A stretch of DNA of 40,279 nucleotides from a virus: the IMG/VR virus record IMGVR_UViG_3300028653_000032, positions 1-40,279 of that record. One strand, written 5' to 3'. Below the pieces are notes generated by a model. That model worked only from the letters and a program-made list of their open reading frames with translations, ran no database searches and was not told where the DNA came from. Shown here piece by piece: positions 1-9,024 of this stretch (position 1 is the stretch's first letter; each line of letters opens with the position of its first letter). The translations under genes were made by a program, and so were the position numbers.

Positions 1-96
1 CCGCATCCTCATTTATTTCCAGGGTTTCAAGAAGGCATTAAGAGCTTTGGTGCGATAGTGAGAGAAAAATTTCAGGAGATTAAGAATAATGAGTAG
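1..96 (+). CDS. HK97-gp10-like tail completion protein, C-terminal end (continues from 39839-40279)
   Basis: The frame is open from the first base and reads PHPHLFPGFQEG, ending at TAG 94-96. This is the expected C-terminal part of an HK97-gp10 family protein and follows in frame from the last codon of the window (…GGKKIQ). Joined, the protein is 178 residues. It belongs between the head-closure protein and the tail terminator, which is exactly where it falls if the window is a circle. The next gene starts at 89 inside its last codons. Confidence 0.85.
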   Translation, partial: PHPHLFPGFQEGIKSFGAIVREKFQEIKNNE

Positions 97-511
97 CATT
101 GAAGACGCTATTTACCAATATCTTAAAACAGATGCCGCGTTGCTTGCTTTAATAGGCGGCAATTCTTCTGACCCTAAAATATATCCTGATGGTCTTGCAA
201 GAACTGCCTCTCCTAGCATTACATATAATATTCACGGAGAAGGAAGTAATGACGAAATCACAGACGAAATAAGATTAACTTTTAAAATCACAACGCCAAA
301 TTATGATTACGACCTTTCAAAAAGTATACGAGATAGACTAAACGAATTACTTGATTTTAAACAATCTCAAGCTAATTTACAAATTTTTAGTCCTGATTTT
401 TATATTTATGATAGCGAAAAAAATGGCGGACATGATACAAGAGATGATGTTACTCGCGAAGTGATTAAGATAGTCGAATACGATATAAGATTTTTAAAAA
501 AATCTATATAA
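89..511 (+). CDS. Tail terminator / tail completion protein (DUF3168-like)
   Basis: This 140-residue protein has the DUF3168-like pattern: an N-terminal helix (IEDAIYQYLKTDAALLALIG), then IYPDG and a PSITYNIHGEG strand. Proteins of this kind cap the tail tube and bind the head connector. ATG 89 has CAGGAG at 74-79 upstream and overlaps the end of the gp10-like gene. The position between gp10 and the major tail protein fits the standard siphovirus order. The family assignment is from pattern and context and was not searched. Confidence 0.7.
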   Translation: MSSIEDAIYQYLKTDAALLALIGGNSSDPKIYPDGLARTASPSITYNIHGEGSNDEITDEIRLTFKITTPNYDYDLSKSIRDRLNELLDFKQSQANLQIFSPDFYIYDSEKNGGHDTRDDVTREVIKIVEYDIRFLKKSI

Positions 512-524
512 AAAGGAGAAGAAA

Positions 525-1247
525 ATGAAAAAAGTTCTAGCAATTGTTTTTACTTTACTTGCCATATCATGCTCTGCTTTTGCTGGTCAAGACCAGCACG
601 GAAAGATTGTTAATGGTGACCAGACTTTTAATGATAATGTGTACATGAAAAATCTTACAGTAACAGGAACGCTTGGTGTAAATACTTACACAGTGATATA
701 CGCAAGCGGTATTTCTTGTACTGCTCCTGTTGGTGCTACTATTACCTACGGAGTAACTGCTGGCTCTATAACTACTCCAATTGGAAACATTACAGCATTA
801 ACTACTGTAACAGGCACTGCAACTGATCTGGAAACAACAACTTTTAATGCTTCGGGTGCAGTAGCGACAGGCGCCTTAACGGTAACAGGTGCAATGTCTG
901 CAACTACCGGAATTACATCAAGTAATGGAAAATTTGGAACTGTTGACTTTCAGGCTAATACACATTATAGTTTAATTGTTTCCACGATTATGCCGAGTCT
1001 TGCAGATTTTGCTTTGACTCCTGCGGATGGAAAAGCGGGTAGCTTTATAATTATAGCTGGAACTTATACTGCAACAGGATCTTTTACTACTGCTGCGGCT
1101 GTTACGCTCGGACTATCAAGCGTAGACACGTCCACTTCGCAAGGAACGAATGGAATAAACGTGTACGACGGTGGAACTATTGCACATGTTGAAAATCATT
1201 CCGGCTCCTCCAAAGTTGTAACAATAAGATATGACTATGTTCAATAA
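525..1247 (+). CDS. Secreted Thr/Ser/Ala/Gly-rich protein of unknown function in the tail region
   Basis: The 240-residue protein begins with a clear Sec signal peptide, MKKVLAIVFTLLAISCSAFA, probably cut before GQDQ. The mature part is low in charge and rich in Thr, Ser, Ala and Gly, with repeated short beta-like segments (TVTGTLG, LTVTGAMSATTG), and ends in IRYDYVQ, as in fibre or surface proteins. AAAAGGAG at 511-518 serves ATG 525. It sits between the tail terminator and the major tail protein, where phages do not normally encode exported proteins. It could be an inserted moron, a host-surface-type protein or an unusual virion decoration. The function is unknown. Confidence 0.75.
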   Translation: MKKVLAIVFTLLAISCSAFAGQDQHGKIVNGDQTFNDNVYMKNLTVTGTLGVNTYTVIYASGISCTAPVGATITYGVTAGSITTPIGNITALTTVTGTATDLETTTFNASGAVATGALTVTGAMSATTGITSSNGKFGTVDFQANTHYSLIVSTIMPSLADFALTPADGKAGSFIIIAGTYTATGSFTTAAAVTLGLSSVDTSTSQGTNGINVYDGGTIAHVENHSGSSKVVTIRYDYVQ

Positions 1248-1274
1248 GTAAAATTTCATAAAAAGGAGAACAAA

Positions 1275-2156
1275 ATGGGAAGAGATAATATTATTTTAGG
1301 TTTCGGAAAAGTTACCAATATCGGTGTAGGTTTGATAACGGTTTCTGCTTCCGGGGCAAGTAAAGCCTCTGGATTAAACTTAGGTCTAAGCGATGGAGGG
1401 ATAGAAGTTTCTCCAAAAGTTGAAGTTTCCGAAATTGACGTTGATAATTCAACAGGTGTTATTAAAAGATATAAAACAAAAGAAACACTTGAAATTAAAG
1501 CAAGCATTGCAGAAGCTGATTTGGCAAAACTACAAATTGGAATGGGTTTGCCGGATTCTGCTTTAGTTGCTTCAACTTTAAAAGTTGGTGGAGATTGGAC
1601 GCTTCCAGAGCTTACAGTTTATATTGATACAAATGGAGTCAATGGTGGAACAAGACAATATACTGTGTATATAGCCAATATTTATGGGGACGTTAAACAT
1701 TCTTACAAAAAGAAAGAAAAAACCATGATACCTATAACTATTGCAGCTATAATGGACATTAGCAGAACTGTTGGTGACCAGTTTTGGACTGTAACAGACA
1801 GCAATGCAAATACAACCGCGCCGACAATTGTGCTTACTACTCCTGCTGCTGGCGGAACAGTTGTAAAAAATACTAAAGGAACAGTCTTGCTAACTATTAC
1901 TTCTCCAAACACTCTTGACCAGAGTTCTTTTGCTTATGGAAAAGGATTCATTATAGTTAATATTACTACACCTTCAACACCTGTTCTTGTAGCAGGCAGT
2001 ATTGTTTACGATAGTGTAGCAAAAACAATTACATTTACTCCTACCTCGAATTGGAATGCAAGCGATATATTAAATGTACATGTTTCGGGATTAAAAGATG
2101 TTTTAGGTAATGTGTTAGCAACTCCGTATCTTGCGGAGATTACAGTAACGGCATAA
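1275..2156 (+). CDS. Major tail tube protein with C-terminal bacterial Ig-like domain
   Basis: The 293-residue protein is placed directly before the tail chaperones, as major tail proteins are. Residues about 1-175 form the tube-like part (GISKA-type beta segments, ending …VGDQFWTVTDSNA). Residues about 180-293 look like an SbsA/Big_5-type Ig domain: TAPTIVLTTPAAGGTVV, then a VHVSGLKDVLGN signature typical of such domains. Ig-like decorations on tail tubes are known and may bind host surface sugars. AAAAGGAG at 1261-1268 supports ATG 1275. The tube role rests on context. Confidence 0.75.
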   Translation: MGRDNIILGFGKVTNIGVGLITVSASGASKASGLNLGLSDGGIEVSPKVEVSEIDVDNSTGVIKRYKTKETLEIKASIAEADLAKLQIGMGLPDSALVASTLKVGGDWTLPELTVYIDTNGVNGGTRQYTVYIANIYGDVKHSYKKKEKTMIPITIAAIMDISRTVGDQFWTVTDSNANTTAPTIVLTTPAAGGTVVKNTKGTVLLTITSPNTLDQSSFAYGKGFIIVNITTPSTPVLVAGSIVYDSVAKTITFTPTSNWNASDILNVHVSGLKDVLGNVLATPYLAEITVTA

Positions 2157-2160
2157 ATCG

Positions 2161-2222
2161 CCTCCCAGGTGACGGCAGGGTGTAAAAGCCTTGCCGCCAC
2201 TTCAGGGAGAAACCTGGGAGGG
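2161..2222 (+). promoter_or_regulatory. Nested RNA hairpin that buries the Shine-Dalgarno site of the tail chaperone gene
   Basis: CCTCCCAGGT (2161-2170) is perfectly complementary to ACCTGGGAGG (2212-2221). Inside, CGGCAGGG (2173-2180) pairs with CCTTGCCG (2189-2196) with one G-U pair. The 3' outer strand contains the ribosome site GGGAGG for ATG 2227. There is no U-run, so it is not an intrinsic terminator. It probably tunes chaperone translation. Confidence 0.7.
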
Positions 2223-2226
2223 TTAA

Positions 2227-2622
2227 ATGGAAGAAAATAAAGATAAAAATGAATTAGAAACAATAATTCCAAAGTATGAAGAAGTGAAAATTGTAAATAA
2301 AGTTTATAAAATAGGAAGGCTTGGTTTTAGACAGGTAGCAAATCTTGGAATGTTTTTTGATGCTGTTCTTCCTAAGATTAAAGATGCAATTAAGCCCGGA
2401 GTAAATAGTAATGAAAAAGATTTTCAATTACTTATGTCTACTATAAACGATGATGAACTATGCCAACTATTTTCTATTCTTTCAAACGAACAAGATAAAG
2501 ATTTTATCAAAGAAAACATTCTTACAGACGGCGTTCTTTGTACTGATATTATTGCCTTAATTTGTCAGCATAATAATTTTAAAAAGCTATTTGGAAATTT
2601 TCAAAAGGCGACAAGGATTTAG
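2227..2622 (+). CDS. Tail assembly chaperone, short form (gpG-like)
   Basis: The 131-residue acidic protein lies between the major tail protein and the tape measure gene, the fixed place of gpG-type tail chaperones. Its sequence is helix-rich (RLGFRQVANLGMFF, DELCQLFSILSNEQ), like the tail-assembly chaperones of many siphoviruses. It has a strong GGGAGG ribosome site, locked in a hairpin. Near its 3' end lies a canonical slippery heptamer (2595-2601), and the -1 frame stays open to 2912, so a longer fusion form is expected. Both forms would coat the tape measure protein during tail assembly. Confidence 0.8.
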   Translation: MEENKDKNELETIIPKYEEVKIVNKVYKIGRLGFRQVANLGMFFDAVLPKIKDAIKPGVNSNEKDFQLLMSTINDDELCQLFSILSNEQDKDFIKENILTDGVLCTDIIALICQHNNFKKLFGNFQKATRI

Positions 2623-2912
2623 AATCAGGCGGTTCCTTTGTTGCAGTGTTTGTCAAAATAGCAACTAGCACATCTTATAAGCTTGAAGAAATTGCTGAAT
2701 GGCCGCCAGAAAAAATAAACAGAGTTTATCTTGAAATAGTTAAACAGGAATTTTATAATAATAAACTTCAAGCAGTTTTGCATGGTGTAGAAGCTGATGC
2801 AATAGGCGAATTTGAAATAGTAGAAGAACAAAAAACAGAAAAAGCTATTGCTACTATGGAAGACTTACACGATTTAGGAAAGTTTGCACCGAGTGTAAAA
2901 AGAGGAGAGTAA
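2583..2912 (+). CDS. Tail assembly chaperone C-terminal extension (gpT-like), made by -1 frameshift
   Basis: This -1 frame is open from 2583. It would join the short chaperone at 2595-2601, giving …LFGNF-SKGDKDLESGG… and then LEEIAEWPPEKINRVYLEI, a motif like the Y-x-(L/I)-x-E-I-x-x-W segment of gpT-type extensions. The only independent start is GTG 2646, with no ribosome site before it, so separate translation is unlikely. The fused product is about 228 residues (2227-2912). It ends directly before the tape measure ATG at 2913. Confidence 0.75.
   Translation, partial: KAIWKFSKGDKDLESGGSFVAVFVKIATSTSYKLEEIAEWPPEKINRVYLEIVKQEFYNNKLQAVLHGVEADAIGEFEIVEEQKTEKAIATMEDLHDLGKFAPSVKRGE
2595..2601 (+). 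promoter_or_regulatory. Programmed -1 ribosomal frameshift site, A_AAT_TTT
   Basis: The heptamer AAATTTT fits X_XXY_YYZ with zero-frame codons AAT and TTT at 2596-2601. It lies seven codons before the stop of the short chaperone and inside the overlap with the open -1 frame (from 2583). A weak downstream stem is possible (AAAGG 2604-2608 with CCTTT 2635-2639). The gpG/gpGT arrangement of siphoviruses uses the same mechanism. Confidence 0.8.
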
Positions 2913-5117
2913 ATGTCAGATTTGGGTGATTTTCTTGGAACACTAAGAATAAATTTTGATAACTCTGGAACAGATGCAGCAAAAGCTGCAATTGATTCTG
3001 TTGGCAGTTCTTCTAAAGACACAGACGAACTAAGTAAAAGATTGGTTGTGACTTTGCAAGATGTCCAAAGTGCTCTTGGTGGCATTAAAAATGAAATGAT
3101 GTCTTTTATTACCGAGGCAGCAAACAATGAACTTTCTTGGACAAGATTACAAAAGGCCGTTGAAAATACTGGACTATCCTGGACTGATTCAAAAGTAAAA
3201 ATAGACGATTATGTTTCTTCTTTGAAAGAAACTACAAACTTAACAGACGACCAGCTAGTAGGCGCTTTACAGAGAACAATTCAATTTACCGGAAATTTGT
3301 CAGACGGGTTGAGAGCGGCAAAATTATCCGTTGACATGGCTGCTTCTGGCATGTTTGGATTAGATCAAGCAACTCGCTTGGTTTCAATGGCAACGGAGGG
3401 CAATGTTGCAATGCTTGGCAGATTTATTCCTGAATTAAAATCTGCAACAAATGAAGAGTTAAAAGGAATGGACGCCCATCAAAAAGCAGATTATGCACTT
3501 GGCTTATTACAAGCACGCTTTGGTGGCATGGCAGCAAATGAATTAAAAACAACCGCCGGACAAATGAAATTAATAAGTACAAATACGACTGAACTAAAAG
3601 AAGCTATTGGTACTCAATTGCTTCCAACTGTAAATGCAATTTTAACAGTTTTAAATTCTTGGGCTAAAGAAGCAATACAAATTATAAATAATCACAGAGA
3701 GTTGTTTGCAACTATATCAGCTTTAATTATGAGTCTTTCGGCTCTTGTTTTAGGCTTTGGAAGTCTTAGCTTTGCAATAGGTGTTGCAAAGGTAGCTTTC
3801 ACGAGCTTGTCTGCTGTAATAACATCTAACCCAATAGGCGCAATAGCAATCGCTTTTGCTGCATTAACTGCAACTGTATATGCTTATATGGACGCTACGC
3901 AAAAAACAGCTGATGCAAATACTCATATGGGCAAAACTCATCAAGATTTAATTAATATTCAAAAGGAAGAACTCAAGCAAACAAATATGAACATGGCTGC
4001 TGGAAAAATGTATAATGACCAGGGTCAGATTTTAGCTGAACGCAAACTATTACTTGAGAAATCTATACAATATCAAGAATTACAGCTTGAGAGAGAGAAA
4101 CAGTCTGCTATACAAGAAACAGTTAAAAAAAGAAGTGAAGCATCTATTAAAAATCAGCAAGATACTGAAAATTCGATAGTAAAAGAAATGGCAGCTTTAA
4201 AACAAAAACAAACCGACCATGACAAATATTATAAAGAACTTGAAAAAATGGGCATGGTTTCGTTACAGCAACAACGTGTCAATCTTGAAGCTGAAATAGC
4301 AACTGTAAAAGATGGAACAGCACGTAAGGCTGAATTGATGCACGAATTATTTTTATTAGAACAAAAAATGTCAGAGGCAAATAATTATACATTAGTTGGC
4401 GGCTTTAAAAATGCCATAGATAAAATGCTTCAAGCGCAGCATAATTGGGGAGACGATTTTACAAAAATGCTTGACAATATACAATCCGCAACAACTAGCG
4501 ACCTGGCTGATATATTGAAAGGCGGTATATCTCTAGCTGATGGATTAAAAAAAATATGGGAAGATTTAGAAAATGCAATAATAAATTCGCTTGTTAATGC
4601 TGTAGCTCAAGAAATTGTACAGCATACTATAATAGACGGTCTTAGAAAACTTTGGAAAGTCGCACAAATTACAGATGCAGCAGAAGTCGGCGCAGCAAAT
4701 GCTGCTGCTGCAACAGCTTGGAGTTTATGGGGAGCAATCGGCATTGGTATTGCTATAGGCGCAGCTATCATGGCTTTCTCTAATGCGAAGTTTGAGCAAG
4801 GAGGATTTGTTCCAGGAAATTCTTTTACAGGAGATAAGGTTGTAGCGTCTTTAAATAGCGGAGAGTTTGTTTCAAACACAGCACAACAGCAAAGACTTCT
4901 AGATTTAGCGAACGGAAAATCAAAACCAGATTCTAGTTCAGGTTCGCCTCAAGGCGGAGATACTTTCGTATTTAATATAGGAAATATAGATGAAAATAAT
5001 ATAAATGAATACTGTAGACAGATAGCAGAAGCTATTAAAAGCGATTCACCGGAAGGCAGAAGACTATCAAAAGTTATATATAAAAAAGGCAGCAGCCTTA
5101 ACGGAGAGACAGTATAA
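2913..5117 (+). CDS. Tail tape measure protein
   Basis: At 734 residues it is the long helical protein after the chaperones. Residues about 50-240 are helical with repeats typical of tape measures. Residues about 265-330 hold hydrophobic, membrane-spanning-like segments. About 385-490 is a Gln/Glu/Lys-rich coiled coil. Residues about 595-625 hold another Ala/Gly/Ile segment. The C-terminus has the conserved GGFVPG…GDKVVASLNSGEFVSN motif of tape measures. Family rule of thumb (about 0.15 nm per residue) would give a tail near 110 nm, which is an inference. GAGGAG precedes the ATG. Confidence 0.93.
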   Translation: MSDLGDFLGTLRINFDNSGTDAAKAAIDSVGSSSKDTDELSKRLVVTLQDVQSALGGIKNEMMSFITEAANNELSWTRLQKAVENTGLSWTDSKVKIDDYVSSLKETTNLTDDQLVGALQRTIQFTGNLSDGLRAAKLSVDMAASGMFGLDQATRLVSMATEGNVAMLGRFIPELKSATNEELKGMDAHQKADYALGLLQARFGGMAANELKTTAGQMKLISTNTTELKEAIGTQLLPTVNAILTVLNSWAKEAIQIINNHRELFATISALIMSLSALVLGFGSLSFAIGVAKVAFTSLSAVITSNPIGAIAIAFAALTATVYAYMDATQKTADANTHMGKTHQDLINIQKEELKQTNMNMAAGKMYNDQGQILAERKLLLEKSIQYQELQLEREKQSAIQETVKKRSEASIKNQQDTENSIVKEMAALKQKQTDHDKYYKELEKMGMVSLQQQRVNLEAEIATVKDGTARKAELMHELFLLEQKMSEANNYTLVGGFKNAIDKMLQAQHNWGDDFTKMLDNIQSATTSDLADILKGGISLADGLKKIWEDLENAIINSLVNAVAQEIVQHTIIDGLRKLWKVAQITDAAEVGAANAAAATAWSLWGAIGIGIAIGAAIMAFSNAKFEQGGFVPGNSFTGDKVVASLNSGEFVSNTAQQQRLLDLANGKSKPDSSSGSPQGGDTFVFNIGNIDENNINEYCRQIAEAIKSDSPEGRRLSKVIYKKGSSLNGETV

Positions 5118-5881
5118 TGCCAGCTAATTTTTACATATTATCAAAAAACTATGTTAATTCTAATAATACATTTAATGTTAGTTCTAATTCTGCTGATAGT
5201 TTTTTATTATACGACCAAAGCAAAGCTCCTCAATGGAAAAGCTCTGGAGAAACAGTTGAAAACGGAAGTTATTCAACATATATAGAAATTATATTTTATT
5301 CTGGTGCTTCTGCTGTAAATAGAAATATTGACACTATTGTTTTACAGAATATAAATTTAAAAGCATTTAAAATCCAGCAATTTAATGGAGTTTCGTATTC
5401 CGATATACCAGAAGCAATCTTTTCTAATAATTCTTTAAGCACCATTCGTATAAAATTAGCAACACCAATTAATACAGCTAAAATTAAAATAATTATGGAT
5501 TCAACTATAATTGCAAATCAAGAAAAAATGATTGGAGAGATATGGTGTATGCTTGAAAATTACAATTTAGCTTTTCGTTCAACAAGACCTAGAAATGATA
5601 ACCTTATAGGAGATAATTTTAGAACAGTTAATGGAAAATTAAATACATTTTATATTATAAGCAAAGTTGAATTTTTATGGACTTTAGATAATATAACCGA
5701 TTCAGTCAAAGACGACCTGGAAGCTATATACAACAACCATTCTTTGATTTGTGTTTATATAGACTATGACCGCGAACCAAATTCAATATATCAAGGACAA
5801 TGGGTGAATTCTTTTAGAGCAAATAAGAAAGAACCTAAAATACCTATAACAGCAGTAACTTTTGATTTTAAGGAAAATTGA
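5117..5881 (+). CDS. Distal tail / minor tail protein
   Basis: The 254-residue protein starts by TAATG overlap with the tape measure stop, so the two are translationally coupled. It is rich in beta-type segments and Asn/Ser, with no catalytic motif that I recognise. Its position directly after the tape measure and before the large tip protein is that of distal tail (Dit-like) or minor tail proteins. The C-terminal part contains aromatic strands (FYIISKVEFLWTL, ICVYIDYDRE). The function is from position only. Confidence 0.6.
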   Translation: MPANFYILSKNYVNSNNTFNVSSNSADSFLLYDQSKAPQWKSSGETVENGSYSTYIEIIFYSGASAVNRNIDTIVLQNINLKAFKIQQFNGVSYSDIPEAIFSNNSLSTIRIKLATPINTAKIKIIMDSTIIANQEKMIGEIWCMLENYNLAFRSTRPRNDNLIGDNFRTVNGKLNTFYIISKVEFLWTLDNITDSVKDDLEAIYNNHSLICVYIDYDREPNSIYQGQWVNSFRANKKEPKIPITAVTFDFKEN

Positions 5882-8817
5882 TGCAATCAATCTCAAGCGC
5901 AGTATCGGCAAAGCAAAAAGATGTGAGCATAAAATATTTTAAGCAGGTTAATATGCTTAGAAGATATTGGAATGGCTCTGCTTTTGTGTATGACGCAGTT
6001 CCTATAAATATAACAGACGATATAAAAGACGTGGGAAATCTTGCTTGGAATTTAGATACCGAACAATTAAATATTTGGAGAACAGCTGGAATAAATTTAA
6101 CAATAGATAATAGTAAGGGTAAATATCATATAAATTCTTTTGGTTATTTTCCTTCACCTTACACGAGAAAATATACACAATTTCAAATAATAATAGGTTA
6201 TATTTTAGACGATGGTTCAAAGGAAACAGTATATTGTTTTACAGGAGTTCTTGACTCAGACCCTGTTTTTCAAACAAAAACTTTTACAATAAACTTTCCT
6301 ATTTCAGGAACAGATATAATTTTAAATAAAACGAATGCTTCTATAGTAAGCGATTCACAAACCGATACAGGAACTTGGGGCGGCAGCTTATCTTTGTTTG
6401 ATATATATACAACAAATACAGGTGTTGTAGCTATTAGTAGCGTTGTGGTTGATGGAGTAACCCTAGACCCTCTTTATGATTACTCTGTTTCATCTTTAAA
6501 TGATTTTTATAATCCAGCAAAAATAACTTTAAATTATTCATCTTCGCCTATTGTTAGTTATTCAGTAATATATAGAATTTGGAAAAAGAATATTGCTGTA
6601 ATTGATGCTCTGGGTCAACTGCTTGATGCTGCTGGTTTTGATTCTTCAAAAAGAACAATAAGCTCTATAAGTCTTGATTCTGTTAAAGGTTATAGAAAGT
6701 ATCCTAGCTTTTTAAATATGAGTAGAAACGTAGACTCAAGCACTTCCGGTCAGTTAAAAATAAAGAGTGAAGACTTTGTAAATGATATAGATTCAATAGA
6801 AACTTCATACAGTGTCGCAGGCGGTGCTTTAATTCTCGGTACCTATCCTAATCAAAAAATAGCTATAGACCCTTTTTTATTTTATGAAAACAATAATGCC
6901 TTTACTGATGTTCCTGAAAATGTAGGTTGGTCAAAATATGTTACAGGGAACGCTTTGGCTTTAAATGAGATTGTATATATAGATAATAATGGAATTAAAA
7001 ATAATTTTCATTTTAAAACTTCTGGAACAAGCAATACTACAATAGAATATATTAAAACTCAGGCAACTAAAATAATTACATTTCCTTTAAAGATAACAGG
7101 AAATGGACAGTTTAATATAAAAATAGCAAGTGGAACTTACGAGTGTTACATGAATATAGATTATAATAAAATTTCAATATTTGACCAGTATGATACTTTG
7201 ATAGCTAGTACATATATTAACGAAACAAACAATTGGAACAATTATCATACATTTCAATTATTAACAACTTCGGCTGGCAATGTAAAAGCCTCTGTTGATA
7301 ATATAGTTTTTTGTAATTCGACTTTAGCTTTTACAAGCCCCAATCAATTTGTGCGTTTTGAAATTATAAAACTTGGTAATTCTGTTATTGAAGGATGGAT
7401 TCCTGGAGCAACTTCTGCGCAAGGTTTTGCAGTTGGCGACAATATATACTGGAGTTCTGCTTCTACGGGAACAATATATGTGACCTCTAAATCAATTGAT
7501 TTTGGACGCGGAATGACAAGTCCTTTTAGTTTAGCATCAAAATGGGGAGGCTGGCATAGTGGTTATCAAAGAATTGGAAACGTAATAACAAAATGGACAA
7601 ATTCCGGTACAAGCGCAAATGTTCAAATTGACCTGCAAACCTATCATACAGACCCTAAACCCGCAGGAATGTATGCTTTTCCATTTAGAACAGTTTCTTA
7701 TTCGGGAGATATTGGTACTCCATCCGTTGACCATGTTAATACTGATGAATCGCCGCGATACTGTATCTGGAAAGCGACAATAACAGGTGAATTCTATATA
7801 GGCGATTCACATACAGGTGTTTCGTTAGACTATATGCTTATGCCTGCACATTTAGTAACAGTTGTTGAAGATTGTACACAAAATGCAAGCAGTTATTTAC
7901 CTTTTATTTCTCATCATCTTGACAATAATGGCGCAATAACAGTTTATTCAAAAACATCACCAACGGGAAACGAAAATGCAATTTCTGGTTCATATCCATA
8001 TTGGGACTGGGAAACAGAACAATTAGTGTCTGGTGGAGCAATATCTTCAACTGTGCAAGAATTCATAAGGTTGTCCACTATAATTGAAATGAATGATAGC
8101 ACTTTTGATTATCCAATTCTTTTTAGTGAAATATTTAAATTTCAAACAAGCGGAATTGATGAAAATTACAAATTTCTTATGTCAAACTATTCTAGCCAAA
8201 CTTGCCAATCTGCAATAGAAGCAATTGCTCAAATGTTTGATTGTGAAATTGGAGTAAATGCTTTAGGAAAATATTTTGTAAGATCTAAAAATATAAGCAT
8301 AATACCAGTTATTAATTTTTCTGATAATGATATTATAATGCTTGATAATTTGACAGAAGGTTGGAACAATATTTTAAATTATATTTCGGTTACTTATGGA
8401 AATTTTCAATCTATAGTTAATCCTACAACAGAAGGAGATGTTTCTCCAAATTCAATAGAACAATATGGACAAATAAATTTAGATATTGCATTATCTAATG
8501 TTCTTTTTGATAATAGAATTGATTTAACGCTTGTTCTTGCTAAAAAATATTATAATACTTACAAGCTTCCAAAAAGAATGTTCAGAATACAAACAAAAAT
8601 ATTTCCACAAGTAGAGCTTGGAGATATAGCATCAATAACACTTAAATCAGAACCGTGGATGTGGTTTTGGGGAGACAAAAATATGAAATTTGGAATGGAA
8701 GGGAAATCTTACTTTTCAGATAGCGATATCACAATAAACAGTCTTGCAGTAAAAATAATAGGTATTGAAATATCATGGAAAGATTTAAAAACTTATTTAA
8801 AAGTTCGGGAGGTTTAA
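5881..8817 (+). CDS. Large tail tip / baseplate hub-like protein
   Basis: The 978-residue protein starts at ATG 5881 by TGATG overlap; a TTG one codon earlier is less likely. It is beta-rich with Asn, Ser, Tyr and Ile. Residues about 350-500 look like a lectin-type jelly roll (ITGNGQFNIKIASGTYECYM…, then INETNNWNNYHTFQLLTT), a possible carbohydrate-binding insert. The last about 250 residues (MFDCEIGVNALGKYFVRSKN … KIFPQVELGDIASI) recall the hub/tip proteins that close siphovirus tails. Size and location support a tip-attachment or Tal-like role. No cell-wall hydrolase motif was seen. Confidence 0.65.
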   Translation: MQSISSAVSAKQKDVSIKYFKQVNMLRRYWNGSAFVYDAVPINITDDIKDVGNLAWNLDTEQLNIWRTAGINLTIDNSKGKYHINSFGYFPSPYTRKYTQFQIIIGYILDDGSKETVYCFTGVLDSDPVFQTKTFTINFPISGTDIILNKTNASIVSDSQTDTGTWGGSLSLFDIYTTNTGVVAISSVVVDGVTLDPLYDYSVSSLNDFYNPAKITLNYSSSPIVSYSVIYRIWKKNIAVIDALGQLLDAAGFDSSKRTISSISLDSVKGYRKYPSFLNMSRNVDSSTSGQLKIKSEDFVNDIDSIETSYSVAGGALILGTYPNQKIAIDPFLFYENNNAFTDVPENVGWSKYVTGNALALNEIVYIDNNGIKNNFHFKTSGTSNTTIEYIKTQATKIITFPLKITGNGQFNIKIASGTYECYMNIDYNKISIFDQYDTLIASTYINETNNWNNYHTFQLLTTSAGNVKASVDNIVFCNSTLAFTSPNQFVRFEIIKLGNSVIEGWIPGATSAQGFAVGDNIYWSSASTGTIYVTSKSIDFGRGMTSPFSLASKWGGWHSGYQRIGNVITKWTNSGTSANVQIDLQTYHTDPKPAGMYAFPFRTVSYSGDIGTPSVDHVNTDESPRYCIWKATITGEFYIGDSHTGVSLDYMLMPAHLVTVVEDCTQNASSYLPFISHHLDNNGAITVYSKTSPTGNENAISGSYPYWDWETEQLVSGGAISSTVQEFIRLSTIIEMNDSTFDYPILFSEIFKFQTSGIDENYKFLMSNYSSQTCQSAIEAIAQMFDCEIGVNALGKYFVRSKNISIIPVINFSDNDIIMLDNLTEGWNNILNYISVTYGNFQSIVNPTTEGDVSPNSIEQYGQINLDIALSNVLFDNRIDLTLVLAKKYYNTYKLPKRMFRIQTKIFPQVELGDIASITLKSEPWMWFWGDKNMKFGMEGKSYFSDSDITINSLAVKIIGIEISWKDLKTYLKVREV

Positions 8818-9024
8818 ATGGTTATTAAAAATGGAGATACTCCAGACGCAGACGTTTTAATGATTTTATTGCTTTCATTGGCGTCAGTGGTTTCAGTAGG
8901 CACAGTTAGGCCAGTTGATCCTAATATAGTTATTTGGATTAAAACAGATGAAGCTCCTGGCATGCAGGTAGCAATAAAAAATACTGATGGTTTTAGAATT
9001 GTAATGACAGGAGGATTAATATGA
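8818..9024 (+). CDS. Small tail-region protein of unknown function
   Basis: This 68-residue protein follows the tip protein without a gap, and its TGA overlaps the ATG of the next gene (ATGA at 9021). GGGAGG at 8809-8814 is its ribosome site. It has a hydrophobic stretch (VLMILLLSLASVVSVG) around residues 13-28 and a beta-like C-terminus. I do not recognise it. Tight coupling to tail genes suggests a minor structural or assembly role. Confidence 0.6.
   Translation: MVIKNGDTPDADVLMILLLSLASVVSVGTVRPVDPNIVIWIKTDEAPGMQVAIKNTDGFRIVMTGGLI

Noticed and set aside
2768-3127. Minus-strand ORFs such as 2768-3127, 21426-21827, 23849-24184 and 33963-34358
   Set aside because: Each lies opposite a well-supported + strand gene, lacks a ribosome site and shows no recognisable protein pattern; all supported genes are on the + strand.
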